A stretch of DNA of 64,000 nucleotides from assembly GCA_947494205.1 (NCBI GenBank), contig CANLUH010000003.1:248001-312000 (forward strand), written 5' to 3'. Of the stretch, positions 36,558 to 45,965 are shown piece by piece; the first letter of the stretch is position 1, and every line of letters begins with the position of its first letter. A program made the translations under genes and the position numbers. The DNA comes from an uncultured Flavobacteriaceae bacterium. GTDB lineage: Bacteria > Bacteroidota > Bacteroidia > Flavobacteriales > Flavobacteriaceae. A model generated the notes under the pieces. The model saw only the letters and a list, made by a program, of their open reading frames with translations. It searched no databases and was not told the origin of the DNA.

Positions 36558-38327
36558 CTAAACAATCTCCATCTTTTTAAGTAAGAAACTCGCATTCATA
36601 TTCTGGCAAATACCATGCTTCAATGTGTAATCGAAATGTAATTCGTCGTTTATAATTTCAGCATCAAAATAATAGTTTTTAACATCCTCTAGTTCTTGTT
36701 CAATTTCGCAAAGACTTAAATCGTGAGTAGCAATAATTCCTGTAGCATTAGAAGCTACTAATTTCTCTACAAACTTACGAGAGCCAATGGCTTTATCTGT
36801 ACTATTAGTACCTTTTAAAATTTCATCTAGAATAATAAAATAGGGTTCTTTCTGTATGGTGTCTACAATGAACTTTAAACGTGTTAATTCTGAAAAGAAA
36901 TATGAGCTGTCATCTGTTAACGAATCGCTAGTACGCATACTTGTAATTAACTTTACCGGAGAGTAAGTACTCTTTTTAGCACAAACAGGTAAACCAACAT
37001 TAGACATAACTATATGTAGAGAAACCGTACGTAAAAAAGTACTTTTACCAGCCATGTTAGCGCCAGTAACAATAAAGAATTCCTGATTGTTAATTAATAA
37101 ATCGCTATCCACACGTTTAGTCGCATTTAATAGTGGATGTCCTAAATCATCAGCTTTTATAATAGCCTTTTCAGTACTAATTTCTGGAAATACAAACTGA
37201 GGGTGATTAAAAGCATAATTTCCTAAAGAATTGTAAGCGTCGAAAAAAGAAACGACTTCAAACCAATCGTTAACAGTGTCTTTATATGTTTCAATCCAAC
37301 GTTCAATGTTATAGGCTTGTTTTATATCCCAAAGAAATAAACCATTTCCAAAAATAGCAGAAAGTACATTGTTTCTATTATCTAAAGCATCAATATGTTG
37401 TGAGAATAATTTAAATATAGATGATGCTGTTTTTTGTTCCGATTGAATTTGTTTCTGTTTGTTTTTTAGTACTTCCGAAGTAAACGCTTCCTTTTCAATT
37501 TCATTTAATAATTGCGAATATTGCTTAAACGTATCCTTAATATCACTTGTGTTTGTAGCAAGTGTGTTTATTTTTTTTACATAACGCCCCGTAATACCTA
37601 AACCTAAAAGAAGCCAGCATAATAACACAAATGGAGACACTACACTAAAAATAATAAGAGTAAATACTAATACAGACACTAAAGTAAACGCTAACGGTAA
37701 CCATTTAATAAAAGTTGGTAAAAAAGAGTTATGAGATTGTAACCATTTTGTAATAACACGAGCAGGCGTTTCTACTTTAATAAGAGAAGCAATAGCAGAG
37801 AACTGTTGTCGCCATTCTGGTTTTTTCGATAAATCTATTATAGCATTTTGTCTGTTAACAATAGCTTCTGTGTTATTTGCAGTCAATGCTTTTGCAAAAA
37901 CAGAAGCGCCTTCTTTTGTGGCTGTTCTATTGGTAAACTGAAAGAAAGATCCTCTTCCAAATAAATCAATATCTAAGCTATAAAAATGTAAAGGGTCTTG
38001 AAAAGAAGTACCATCTGCTCTATCATGAAAATCACCAGAAGCAATTTTTAATTCTTCCTCGTTTATACTTACTAATGCTTGGTGTAAATTTCGTTTAGCT
38101 TTTACATCGGTATATTTAGATAATAATACTAAAAATAGTACTAATCCTAAAATTCCAATAACAGTTGCAACTTGCCAAGTATTAAAAGAAAGATAGATAG
38201 CAAACCCAGTAGCTACAAAAACAAGTAGTCTAAGTAAGCTAAGTGTTGTTAATTGTTTTTTTAATTGAGAAACAGTATGAATATGCTGTTCTAATTGCTC
38301 TTTGTAATATACGTTTGGATTTATCAT
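36558..38327 (-). CDS. MutS-family DNA-binding ATPase (short, membrane-associated form)
   Basis: 589 aa. The C-terminal MutS ATPase domain is clear: Walker A FIVTGANMAGKSTFLRT, Walker B-like FIILDEILKGTNSTDKAIG and the following TGIIATHDLSLCEIE. The N-terminal mismatch-recognition domains of MutS are missing. In their place are hydrophobic segments (LLRLLVFVATGFAIYLSF, VATVIGILGLVLFLVLLS, and another pair near 205-245), so the protein is probably membrane-bound. This form is common in Bacteroidetes and its role is unknown; mismatch repair itself is unlikely. Its start codon overlaps the stop of the M28 peptidase gene by one base (TAATG), so the two are translationally coupled. Confidence 0.88.
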   Translation of the reverse strand: MINPNVYYKEQLEQHIHTVSQLKKQLTTLSLLRLLVFVATGFAIYLSFNTWQVATVIGILGLVLFLVLLSKYTDVKAKRNLHQALVSINEEELKIASGDFHDRADGTSFQDPLHFYSLDIDLFGRGSFFQFTNRTATKEGASVFAKALTANNTEAIVNRQNAIIDLSKKPEWRQQFSAIASLIKVETPARVITKWLQSHNSFLPTFIKWLPLAFTLVSVLVFTLIIFSVVSPFVLLCWLLLGLGITGRYVKKINTLATNTSDIKDTFKQYSQLLNEIEKEAFTSEVLKNKQKQIQSEQKTASSIFKLFSQHIDALDNRNNVLSAIFGNGLFLWDIKQAYNIERWIETYKDTVNDWFEVVSFFDAYNSLGNYAFNHPQFVFPEISTEKAIIKADDLGHPLLNATKRVDSDLLINNQEFFIVTGANMAGKSTFLRTVSLHIVMSNVGLPVCAKKSTYSPVKLITSMRTSDSLTDDSSYFFSELTRLKFIVDTIQKEPYFIILDEILKGTNSTDKAIGSRKFVEKLVASNATGIIATHDLSLCEIEQELEDVKNYYFDAEIINDELHFDYTLKHGICQNMNASFLLKKMEIV

Positions 38328-39262
38328 TATAGAGACATAGCGTCTAAAGTTTTAAAAACAGTAATAATGGTTTGTACAGCGTCCTTATAAAATTCAGGAT
38401 GAATGTTCTCAAAGTCGTCTGTTGGTTGGTGGTAATCCTTATGATCTGCAACACCAAAATAAATAAAAGGAATCTTTGCTTTATGGAAAGGGGCATGGTC
38501 GCCAGAATTAGTCCAGTTTTCCTTTCCATCTTTTCCATCATGACCTCTTGTTAATTTTAAGTAACCTAAATCTTTAAAACGGTCTACAACAGGAATAAAC
38601 TGTGTATAGTAACGAGTGCCAACAGCAAATAATTCGTTATTATCGCTACGACTAACCATGTCTATATTAAGATTTAGTTTTATTTTATTAATTGGAATAA
38701 TATTACTTTTCACAAAATGATAGGCGCCTTTTAAACCTAGCTCTTCAGCATCAAAAGCCGCTAAAACAACATTATGTTTTGGTGGGTTTTGTTTAAAATA
38801 TTCAGCAAAAGCAAATAAAGCACTTATACCAGAAGCATCATCATCTGCTCCATTGTATATTTGATCTCTTTTAATACCTTCATGATCATAATGAGCACTA
38901 ATAACTACATACGCTTCAGTTTTGTCAGTGCCTTTAATAAGCCCTAAAACATTAGTAGCATTATATGTATTTCCGCGTCTACTAAAGTTAAAATCTTGTT
39001 CGTAAGATCCTTTTACAGGTAGAACACCCAAAGATTTGTATTGATTAATAATATAATCTTTTGCCTTTTTAGCACCCTCAGTTCCTGTTCTTCGACCTTC
39101 AAAAGCATCTGAAGACAAGGTTTTTATATGGTGCAATAGCGAATCTGTATTAAAAGTATAACTCTTAATAGCTTGTTTGCTTGTAGTTTGTGTTACTTGT
39201 CCTTTACAGCTAAAAGTTAAAACAGATGCTAATAAAAAAACTAAAGCGGATTTACGAATCAT
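38327..39262 (-). CDS. M28-family secreted zinc aminopeptidase
   Basis: 311 aa with an N-terminal signal that has a lipobox-like FSCKG (Cys19), so a lipoprotein is likely. The M28 metal-ligand series is complete: SAHYDHEG, NGADDDASGISALF, FDAEELGLKGAYHF (catalytic Glu), NIDMVSRS, and FIYFGVADHKDYHQPTDD with the last His. It removes N-terminal residues from peptides outside the cytosol. It lies upstream of and overlaps the MutS-like gene, and 33 bp downstream of the Cys/Met enzyme gene. Confidence 0.92.
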   Translation of the reverse strand: MIRKSALVFLLASVLTFSCKGQVTQTTSKQAIKSYTFNTDSLLHHIKTLSSDAFEGRRTGTEGAKKAKDYIINQYKSLGVLPVKGSYEQDFNFSRRGNTYNATNVLGLIKGTDKTEAYVVISAHYDHEGIKRDQIYNGADDDASGISALFAFAEYFKQNPPKHNVVLAAFDAEELGLKGAYHFVKSNIIPINKIKLNLNIDMVSRSDNNELFAVGTRYYTQFIPVVDRFKDLGYLKLTRGHDGKDGKENWTNSGDHAPFHKAKIPFIYFGVADHKDYHQPTDDFENIHPEFYKDAVQTIITVFKTLDAMSL

Positions 39263-39295
39263 AATATTATTTTGATTTTTTTATATTTATCAAGG

Positions 39296-40435
39296 TTAGC
39301 CTAAGGCTTGTTTTAAATCGTTAATTAAGTCGTCTATATCCTCTATACCAACACTTAATCTAATTAAAGAATCTACGACACCGGTTTTTTCACGTGCTTC
39401 TTTTGGAATACTGGCATGCGTCATACTTGCAGGATGTCCAGCAAGAGATTCTACGCCGCCTAAAGATTCTGCAAGCGTAAAAATCTTTAAACGTTCTACT
39501 GTTTTAATAGCCTCTTCATAGTTGTTTCCTTTAGTAGTAAAAGAAATCATACCACCAAAATCAGTCATCTGTGCTTTTGCAATCGCATGATTAGGATGAT
39601 TTTCAAAACCTGGCCAGTATACATTTTCAATTTTAGGATGAGACGCTAAATATTCGGCAATAGCTTTTCCGTTTTCACAATGGCGTTGCATTCTTACATG
39701 CAACGTTTTAATACCTCGTAAAGCTAAAAAGGCATCTTGCGGTCCGCATATAGCACCACTAGCATTTTGAATAAAATACAGTTTATCTGCCAGTGCTTTA
39801 TCTTTTACAATTAAAGCACCCATAACTAAGTCGCTATGTCCACCAATGTATTTTGTAGCAGAGTGCATAACAATATCTGCGCCTAAATCTAGAGGTTGTT
39901 GTAAATATGGTGTTGCAAATGTGTTATCTACTGCAAACAAAATAGAGTGTTTTTTTGCAATAGCAGCAGTTGCCTTAATATCTATAATACGCATCATTGG
40001 GTTTGTTGGTGTTTCTACCCAAATTAGTTTTGTATTATCGTTTATGTACGATTCTATATTTGCTGCATTCTCCATGCCTACAAAATGAAACTTAATACCA
40101 AACCCTTTAAATATTTTAGTAAATAGTCGGTAAGATCCACCATACAAATCGTTTGTAGAAATAACCTCGTCTCCAGGTTTTAGTAATTTCATTATAGCAT
40201 CTATGGCCGCTAAACCAGAACCGAATGCTAAACCAAATTCACCATTTTCTATACTAGCAAAAGCGTTTTCTAAAGCCTGTCGCGTTGGATTGTGTGTTCT
40301 AGAATATTCAAAACCTTTATGCCCACCAGGCGTAGATTGCGCATAAGTAGAGGTTTGATATATTGGAGGCATTACAGCACCATACGCTGGATCGTGATGT
40401 TGTTTACCATGTATTGCTTTTGTACCAAACTTCAT
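39296..40435 (-). CDS. Cystathionine gamma-synthase/lyase (Cys/Met metabolism PLP enzyme)
   Basis: 379 aa from the ATG at 40435 (MKFGTKAIHGKQ), the usual family start. A further in-frame ATG at 40471 would add 12 unusual residues. Motifs: YQTSTYAQSTPG, FEYSRTHNPTRQALE, the PLP-Lys box SATKYIGGHSDLVMGAL, and ESLGGVESLAGHPASMTHAS, which forms part of the substrate pocket. It catalyses either gamma-replacement of an activated homoserine with cysteine (MetB) or cystathionine cleavage. Sequence alone does not separate the two, and no other methionine gene is nearby. No SAM riboswitch is seen upstream. Confidence 0.9.
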   Translation of the reverse strand: MKFGTKAIHGKQHHDPAYGAVMPPIYQTSTYAQSTPGGHKGFEYSRTHNPTRQALENAFASIENGEFGLAFGSGLAAIDAIMKLLKPGDEVISTNDLYGGSYRLFTKIFKGFGIKFHFVGMENAANIESYINDNTKLIWVETPTNPMMRIIDIKATAAIAKKHSILFAVDNTFATPYLQQPLDLGADIVMHSATKYIGGHSDLVMGALIVKDKALADKLYFIQNASGAICGPQDAFLALRGIKTLHVRMQRHCENGKAIAEYLASHPKIENVYWPGFENHPNHAIAKAQMTDFGGMISFTTKGNNYEEAIKTVERLKIFTLAESLGGVESLAGHPASMTHASIPKEAREKTGVVDSLIRLSVGIEDIDDLINDLKQALG

Positions 40436-40558
40436 GCTTTTATTTGTATTTTTGATGACATTAAAAACCATTAGTTGGTTTTTGCCTTAAAATGTTTTGA
40501 ATACAACAAAAATAGTTTTTAATTCGTTGTATTCAAATGTAAACTATGCCTTTAATCT

Positions 40559-41299
40559 ATGTTTAACAATTCCGCTTTTAAAAGAGTACAAGTTATAAGC
40601 CTTTTATGCTGTATTTTGTATGTATATTCCTGTAAAGAGGAAGTTGTCCTTAATTTTTCAGAAACCAATATTTTGGTAGAAAATGAAACAGTTGTAGAAA
40701 TTAATATACCAAAAGTTGATGGTGAGACAACTACTTCAAAAAATATAAATAGCACTCTAGAAACTTTTGTTAATAATGCTTTAACTATAGATGCAGCTAA
40801 AACGGCAAAAGCTAGCGTGAAAGAGAATATATCTGCCTTTAGCGAATCGTATAGCGTATTTAAAAAACAATTAGAAGAATTGTCTATAACAGATTTACCT
40901 GTTTGGGAAGCTATAGTAGATGGTGAAGTACTTTATAAAAATGAAGCTATGGTATGTATAGCTATGAATGCGACAATAAACACTGGAGGCGCACATAGTA
41001 ATATTGTGACTCAATTTTTTAATTTCGATGTAAACTCAGGAAAATCTCTAGGTGCTAAAGAGCTATTTAATGATGTAGAAGGGTTTAAAACTATAGTAAA
41101 AAGGTATTACGATAAAGAACTACTAACAGGTTATGTAAATCCAAATGTAGATTTTAAAGGTAAGCCCTTTCAATTACCAAAAACAATTGGGTTTAGCGAA
41201 GATGGTGTTATTATTTTTTATGACACATTAACACCGTCTGACGAGCCAATGGAATTTACTATTCCTTACGAAATAGCGAATCGGTTTTTAAAAATTTAA
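40559..41299 (+). CDS. DUF4163/DUF3298 domain lipoprotein
   Basis: 246 aa. Lipoprotein signal with Cys25 (LYVYSCKEE). The middle matches DUF4163 (beta-hairpins with INIPKVDGE) and the C-terminal third DUF3298, including the characteristic NTGGAHSNIVTQFFNFD and the ending TIPYEIANRFL. Function is unknown; related proteins are envelope-anchored (RsiV-like anti-sigma and lysozyme-binding families share DUF3298). Its 3' end overlaps the convergent DinB gene by 4 bp. Confidence 0.85.
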   Translation: MFNNSAFKRVQVISLLCCILYVYSCKEEVVLNFSETNILVENETVVEINIPKVDGETTTSKNINSTLETFVNNALTIDAAKTAKASVKENISAFSESYSVFKKQLEELSITDLPVWEAIVDGEVLYKNEAMVCIAMNATINTGGAHSNIVTQFFNFDVNSGKSLGAKELFNDVEGFKTIVKRYYDKELLTGYVNPNVDFKGKPFQLPKTIGFSEDGVIIFYDTLTPSDEPMEFTIPYEIANRFLKI

Positions 41300-41751
41300 A
41301 GCGATTTTTTAAGTGCTAGGATATAACCTAAGTGTATGCCTTCATGAAAATTATTAAACGTAATAGCATCCTCTACGTTAGTTAATGTACTTTTAGTAGA
41401 AACAGTATACGAATTATAATGTTTAAAAATGTTAGCAGCATAATCCGCTTTTGTTTGCTCTACAGTAGAAAACAATAAGGCTTTTATTTCATCAACTTCT
41501 TCTTGCGTTGCAGCATGTTCTGTTTTGGTTCCTTTTTTATATTTAAGAACAAGTTCATTAGACACAAGCATTGGAATTTCCGATAAGCTGTAGACTAATA
41601 ATTGTTGTGTGACAACAGTATGCGCAATATTCCAAAATATATTATTAGAAAATCCTTCTGGAACTTTGTTTAACTGTTCTAAAGTGAAATGTTCTAAGAA
41701 CGATTTAAAAAGCATGCGGTTTTTTATAGTAACATCGAAAGCGAAATCCAT
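41296..41751 (-). CDS. DinB family protein
   Basis: 151 aa four-helix bundle of the DinB/YfiT type. The typical His ligands are visible: FWNIAHTVVTQQLL in helix 2, and NFHEGIHLGYILALKKS at the C-terminus (HxxxH). These likely bind a divalent metal, as in thiol-transferases of this fold. Cytosolic, substrate unknown. Confidence 0.85.
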   Translation of the reverse strand: MDFAFDVTIKNRMLFKSFLEHFTLEQLNKVPEGFSNNIFWNIAHTVVTQQLLVYSLSEIPMLVSNELVLKYKKGTKTEHAATQEEVDEIKALLFSTVEQTKADYAANIFKHYNSYTVSTKSTLTNVEDAITFNNFHEGIHLGYILALKKSL

Positions 41752-41862
41752 GAGTGTTTATTTTTTGATAAAAATATATAGAATAAATTAATTGAGCTAT
41801 AATTAAAAAGAAAATTAAGTTGGTAAAATTCCCTAAAAATGAATTTACTTTGTAAACAATAT

Positions 41863-41922
41863 ATTCAATATCATTTTATCACCTTGAGTGCCGTCGAAAG
41901 GTCTTAATTTAAAATATTGAAT
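41863..41922. repeat. Dispersed hairpin repeat flanked by 9-bp inverted repeats
   Basis: The core ACCTTGAGTGCCGTCGAAAGGT (41881-41902) is a partial palindrome of the GAGTnCnGnCGAA type also seen at 51147-51166. It is enclosed by ATTCAATAT (41863-41871) and its inverse ATATTGAAT (41914-41922). Intergenic, upstream of the ArsC-like gene. Confidence 0.5.
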
Positions 41923-41948
41923 TAAAACTAAGAAAATAACAACTAAAC

Positions 41949-42302
41949 ATGAATAAAATATACCATCTAAAAACATGTAGTACTTGTGTTCGTATTTTAA
42001 AAGAATTAAATGTGCCTTCTAATTTTGTTTTACAAGACATAAAAACCGAAGCAATTACCGAAACACAATTAGAAGAAATGAAAGATTTAGCAGGAAGCTA
42101 CGAAGCATTATTTAGCAGACGAGCTACGTTGTATAAATCTATGGATTTAAAAAATAAAGACTTAACCGAAACGGATTATAAAAACTACATTTTAGAGCAT
42201 TATACATTTTTAAGTCGCCCAGTTATGATTATAAACGGGGATATTTTTGTAGGAAACTCTAAGAAAAATGTAGAAGCTGCAAAACAAGCTTTACAAGGAT
42301 AA
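41949..42302 (+). CDS. ArsC/Spx-family thioredoxin-fold protein
   Basis: 117 aa. It starts with the ArsC-family pattern YHLKTCSTCVRILKEL, giving a CxxC at Cys9/Cys12, and ends with the family signature LSRPVMIINGDIFVGNSKK (the cis-Pro loop). It resembles arsenate reductase-related (YffB-like) proteins; true arsenate reduction cannot be claimed, since no ars genes are nearby. Probably a thiol-redox enzyme or regulator. Followed at 41 bp by the EamA transporter gene. Confidence 0.85.
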   Translation: MNKIYHLKTCSTCVRILKELNVPSNFVLQDIKTEAITETQLEEMKDLAGSYEALFSRRATLYKSMDLKNKDLTETDYKNYILEHYTFLSRPVMIINGDIFVGNSKKNVEAAKQALQG

Positions 42303-42343
42303 ATAATATAGTTTAAATCTTCACTAGCGTATTATAAAGCCTC

Positions 42344-43246
42344 ATGAAACAAGCACAAGTTAGAATTTTAGCACTATTAGCTGCTTTGGCAGTACAATTA
42401 TTATATGGTTTAAATTATACGTTTGCTAAAGATGTAATGGCCGGTGGTTTTTTAAACCCTTCCGCATTTGTGGTAATACGTGTAGGTGGAGCTGCATTGT
42501 TATTTTGGATTTTCAGTTTTATAGGGCCAAAAGAAAAAATAGATAAAAAGGATTATATAAAATTCTTTTTTGCAGGCCTTTTCGGGGTTGCTATTAATAT
42601 GCTACTCTTTATTAAAGGATTACAATATACTTCGCCAATTCATGCTTCAGTAATCGTTACCATTACACCTATTTTAGTATTAATAATGTCGGCTATTTAT
42701 TTGAAAGAGAAAATAACCGCTTTAAAAATAGTAGGTATCCTATTAGCATTTATAGGCGCAATTGTATTAACGGTTTATGGTAAATCGTCTTTAGAAGGCG
42801 ATAATATAACGTTAGGAAATTCACTAATATTAATAAACGTAACGGCTTACAGTATTTATATTATTCTTATTAAAAAACTAACCTATAAGTACCATCCGTT
42901 TACCTTTATAAAATGGCTATTTCTTTTTGGTTTACTATTAGTAATTCCGTTTGGGTATAGCGAATTAATAGCTACAGACTTTACCAAATTTACACCTTAT
43001 GCTTACTTTGCAGTAGCCTTTGTAGTTATTGGTGCCACTTTTGGAACATATATATTAAACCCGTTAGCATTACAACATTTAAAAGCCTCTACTGTAAGTA
43101 TTTTTATATACATGCAACCAGTAATAGCAGGTATATTTGCTATTATAATGGGAAGCGATAGTGTAACGGCTGTTAAGCTTATTGCAGCAGTTTTAATATT
43201 TTCGGGCGTGTATTTAGTAACTAAAAAACCGAAGTTACAGGCTTAA
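42344..43246 (+). CDS. EamA/DMT-family transporter
   Basis: 300-aa inner-membrane protein with about ten hydrophobic helices arranged as two EamA repeats (first: YGLNYTFAKDVMAGGFLNPS and SAIYLKEKITALKIVGILLAFIG; second: LKASTVSIFIYMQPVIAGIF and VTAVKLIAAVLIFSGVYLV). It should export a small metabolite such as an amino acid; the substrate is unknown. Its 3' end overlaps the convergent thioesterase gene by 4 bp. Confidence 0.9.
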   Translation: MKQAQVRILALLAALAVQLLYGLNYTFAKDVMAGGFLNPSAFVVIRVGGAALLFWIFSFIGPKEKIDKKDYIKFFFAGLFGVAINMLLFIKGLQYTSPIHASVIVTITPILVLIMSAIYLKEKITALKIVGILLAFIGAIVLTVYGKSSLEGDNITLGNSLILINVTAYSIYIILIKKLTYKYHPFTFIKWLFLFGLLLVIPFGYSELIATDFTKFTPYAYFAVAFVVIGATFGTYILNPLALQHLKASTVSIFIYMQPVIAGIFAIIMGSDSVTAVKLIAAVLIFSGVYLVTKKPKLQA

Positions 43247-43725
43247 ATTGAATTTAGGTTTACAGGTTTTCTTCCGTGTAGCCTTGTGTCTTCTTTAGTT
43301 AATGTTTTGTAGCTTTTAGACTTTGGGAACGTTTCAGTTAACGCTAACAACGTTTCAGGTAAACCAGATAATTTTCTAGTTTTTAAGTCTATCCAAGCAC
43401 CAAATATTTCGCAATACGCTAAATTTTCTCCCTTATGATTGTAGAAATTATGGTCGAATTTAAAAAACATACCATCTTCACTTAAGCCAGCAACCTCTAA
43501 ACTAACCGTTATAGGTTGTCCGTGAAACGCTTCTTTAAAATAATGTACGTGCTCATGAAAAACCACTGGGCTAACACCAAATTTCACCATTTCTTGCATA
43601 GTAAATCCCTTTTCTACCAAAAACCCCATTCTGGTATGGCTCATAAAATTAATATATGCAGAGTTTGCTAAATGTCTGTTTGCATCAATATCACTCCAAC
43701 GTATTTCGAATTCTTTAGTGTACAT
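43243..43725 (-). CDS. Acyl-CoA thioesterase (4-hydroxybenzoyl-CoA thioesterase / hotdog family)
   Basis: 160 aa from the ATG at 43725 (MYTKEFEIRWSDID). An in-frame TTG eight codons upstream is less plausible. The hotdog signature FEIRWSDIDANRHLANSAYINF carries the catalytic-type Asp, with FKFDHNFYNHKGENLAYCEIFGAWIDL as the second half. It hydrolyses acyl-CoA thioesters in the cytosol; the chain-length preference is unknown. Confidence 0.87.
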   Translation of the reverse strand: MYTKEFEIRWSDIDANRHLANSAYINFMSHTRMGFLVEKGFTMQEMVKFGVSPVVFHEHVHYFKEAFHGQPITVSLEVAGLSEDGMFFKFDHNFYNHKGENLAYCEIFGAWIDLKTRKLSGLPETLLALTETFPKSKSYKTLTKEDTRLHGRKPVNLNSI

Positions 43726-43805
43726 AAATCTTAAATTATCAGGGTGCAAATTTAGAGTTTTTTATGACATAAAATCTTAGTCTTTTCTAAAGAATCTGTT
43801 TTCAT

Positions 43806-43813
43806 TACCTTTG
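43806..43813 (+). promoter_or_regulatory. -7 promoter element upstream of the yicC-gmk-nadD group
   Basis: TACCTTTG matches TAnnTTTG and lies 21 bp before the ATG of the YicC gene, the distance seen at panC in this window. No strong -33 motif. Confidence 0.45.
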
Positions 43814-43834
43814 CTCAACTTTATAAAATAGTTT

Positions 43835-44692
43835 ATGATACATTCAATGACAGGTTATGGTAAATCTGTAGTGCAGTTACCAACAAAAAAGATAACAATA
43901 GAGCTAAAATCTCTTAATAGTAAAAACCTGGATTTAAATGCAAGAATGCCTTCCATTTACAGAGAAAAAGAATTGTCTCTAAGAAAAGTAATAGCTAAAG
44001 AATTGATTCGCGGTAAAGTGGATTTTTCTATCTATGTAGAAACAACTGCAGAAGATACATCTACTAAAATAAATACACCAGTAGTTAAGCAATACATGAA
44101 GCAGTTAAAAGAAGTTACTGCTGGAGAAGATATAGAGTTACTAAAAATGGCAGTTCGTTTTCCAGATGCGTTAAACACAGAACGTGAAGAGATAGACGAA
44201 AACGAGTGGAAAGCAATAGAAGCAGAAATACATAATGCGATTAAAAGTATTAAAAACTACCGATTAGATGAGGGTAAATTTCTAGAGTCTGACTTTAAAG
44301 AGCGTGTAGCTACTATAGAGGATTTACTTGAAAAAGTAATTGCAATAGATCCAGAACGTATTGAAGGTGTGCGAGAGCGATTAAGAAAAGGTGTAGAAGA
44401 ATTACGTGAGAAATACGACGAAAACCGTTTTGAGCAAGAACTTGTGTATTATATTGAGAAATATGATATTACCGAAGAGAAAGTACGTTTAAAAAACCAC
44501 TTAAACTACTTTGTAGAGTCTTTAGATTCTAAAGATTCTAATGGAAAAAAATTAGGTTTTATTGGTCAAGAAATGGGACGAGAAATAAATACCATTGGCT
44601 CTAAAAGTAATTACGCACCAATGCAACAATTAGTAGTGCAAATGAAAGACGAATTAGAGAAAATTAAAGAACAATTATTAAATGTACTTTAA
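43835..44692 (+). CDS. YicC-family endoribonuclease
   Basis: 285 aa. It opens with MIHSMTGYGKSVVQLP and IELKSLNSKNLDLNARMP, the YicC N-terminal signature, and ends with the DUF1732 region LGFIGQEMGREINTIGSKSN. E. coli YicC acts as an endoribonuclease on small RNAs, and the same is expected here (by family). First of three closely spaced genes with gmk (41 bp) and nadD (4 bp), a conserved group in Bacteroidetes. Confidence 0.93.
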   Translation: MIHSMTGYGKSVVQLPTKKITIELKSLNSKNLDLNARMPSIYREKELSLRKVIAKELIRGKVDFSIYVETTAEDTSTKINTPVVKQYMKQLKEVTAGEDIELLKMAVRFPDALNTEREEIDENEWKAIEAEIHNAIKSIKNYRLDEGKFLESDFKERVATIEDLLEKVIAIDPERIEGVRERLRKGVEELREKYDENRFEQELVYYIEKYDITEEKVRLKNHLNYFVESLDSKDSNGKKLGFIGQEMGREINTIGSKSNYAPMQQLVVQMKDELEKIKEQLLNVL

Positions 44693-44733
44693 TAACCTAA
44701 GTTGTTTTATAAAATTAAAAGTGAAGAAAGACA

Positions 44734-45324
44734 GTGTTAGATAAACCAAATAAACATAACGGAAAACTTATTGTGTTCTCTGCACCATCTGGTTCGGGTA
44801 AAACAACTTTAGTAAGGCATTTATTAAAACAAGATGAACTTAATTTAGAATTTTCTATTTCTGCAGCATCTCGTGAACCTAGAGGGAAAGAAGTAGATGG
44901 TAAAGACTACTATTTTTTATCCTTTCAAGAGTTTAAAAATAAAATTAAAGCTGATGAATTCTTAGAGTGGGAAGAAGTCTATAGAGATAATTTTTATGGT
45001 ACACTAAAGGCAGAAGTAGAGCGTATTTGGGCAAAAGGAAAACATGTTATTTTCGATATTGATGTCTCTGGCGGACTTAGAATTAAAGATAAATTCCCTG
45101 AAAAAACACTCGCTATTTTTGTGAAACCACCAGATTTAAACGAATTAATAAGACGTTTAAAAAATAGAGGAGAAGAAACAGAAGAAAAAATAAGTATGCG
45201 TGTAGCCAAAGCACCTGCCGAATTAGCTACAGCTAGATCGTTCGATGTTATTATTGTTAATGATAATTTAGATAAAGCTTTAAAAGAGGCAGAAACTATT
45301 GTAGGCGATTTTTTAAAACAATAA
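44734..45324 (+). CDS. gmk: Guanylate kinase
   Basis: Phosphorylates GMP to GDP with ATP. 196 aa. P-loop FSAPSGSGKTTLVRHLL at about residues 14-30, GMP-binding SAASREPRGKEVDGKDYYF, then EWEEVYRDNFYGT, and the lid/C-terminal part VFIDIDVSGG-like VIFDIDVSGGLRIK. The start is a GTG at 44734, since no ATG exists near enough upstream in frame. Sits between yicC and nadD. Confidence 0.96.
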   Translation: MLDKPNKHNGKLIVFSAPSGSGKTTLVRHLLKQDELNLEFSISAASREPRGKEVDGKDYYFLSFQEFKNKIKADEFLEWEEVYRDNFYGTLKAEVERIWAKGKHVIFDIDVSGGLRIKDKFPEKTLAIFVKPPDLNELIRRLKNRGEETEEKISMRVAKAPAELATARSFDVIIVNDNLDKALKEAETIVGDFLKQ

Positions 45325-45328
45325 TACA

Positions 45329-45907
45329 ATGAAGGTAGGACTCTATTTTGGTTCTTTCAACCCTATACACATCGGGCACATGGTTATCGCTAACCAAATG
45401 GTAGAAAACAGCGATTTAGATCAAGTTTGGTTTGTTGTAACACCCCATAATCCGTTTAAAAAGAAAAATACGCTTTTAGATAATTTTCAACGCTTGGAAA
45501 TGGTGTATTTGGCAACTAAGGATTATATGAAATTAAAGCCTAGCGATATAGAGTTTAATTTGCCACAGCCTAACTATACTATAAATACACTAACCTATTT
45601 AAAAGAAAAACATCCCAACCATGAGTTTTCATTAATTATGGGAGAGGATAATTTAAAAGGGTTTCATAAATGGAAAAACTATGAGCTCATTTTAGAACAT
45701 TATAATATCTATGTGTATCCTAGAATTTCTGAAGGTATTATAGAAACCAGATTTAACGGGCACGAAAAAATACACAGAGTAGAAGCGCCAATTATGGAAA
45801 TATCGTCTACAATGATACGTAAAGCTATAAAAGAAGGTAAAAATGTAAAACCATTACTTCCCGAAAATGTTTGGCAGTATTTAGATGATATGAATTTTTA
45901 CAGGTAA
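45329..45907 (+). CDS. nadD: Nicotinate-nucleotide adenylyltransferase
   Basis: Transfers AMP from ATP to nicotinate mononucleotide, the penultimate step of NAD synthesis. 192 aa. The nucleotidyltransferase signature LYFGSFNPIHIGHMVIANQ is at residues 5-23, VVTPHNPFKKKNTLLDNFQR contacts the substrate, and the second motif EISSTMIRKAIKEGK lies near the C-terminus. Starts 4 bp after gmk, so it is co-transcribed. Confidence 0.96.
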   Translation: MKVGLYFGSFNPIHIGHMVIANQMVENSDLDQVWFVVTPHNPFKKKNTLLDNFQRLEMVYLATKDYMKLKPSDIEFNLPQPNYTINTLTYLKEKHPNHEFSLIMGEDNLKGFHKWKNYELILEHYNIYVYPRISEGIIETRFNGHEKIHRVEAPIMEISSTMIRKAIKEGKNVKPLLPENVWQYLDDMNFYR

Positions 45908-45965
45908 AAACCTATTCGCTGTAATAAAATTAGAGCTTATTAGATAGCAAAAATCAATATTCTAA

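Noticed and set aside
40436-40558. SAM or other riboswitch before the Cys/Met enzyme gene
   Set aside because: The upstream region is short and AT-rich and shows no multi-stem aptamer pattern. A small hairpin there (AACCAACTAATGGTT) is too weak.
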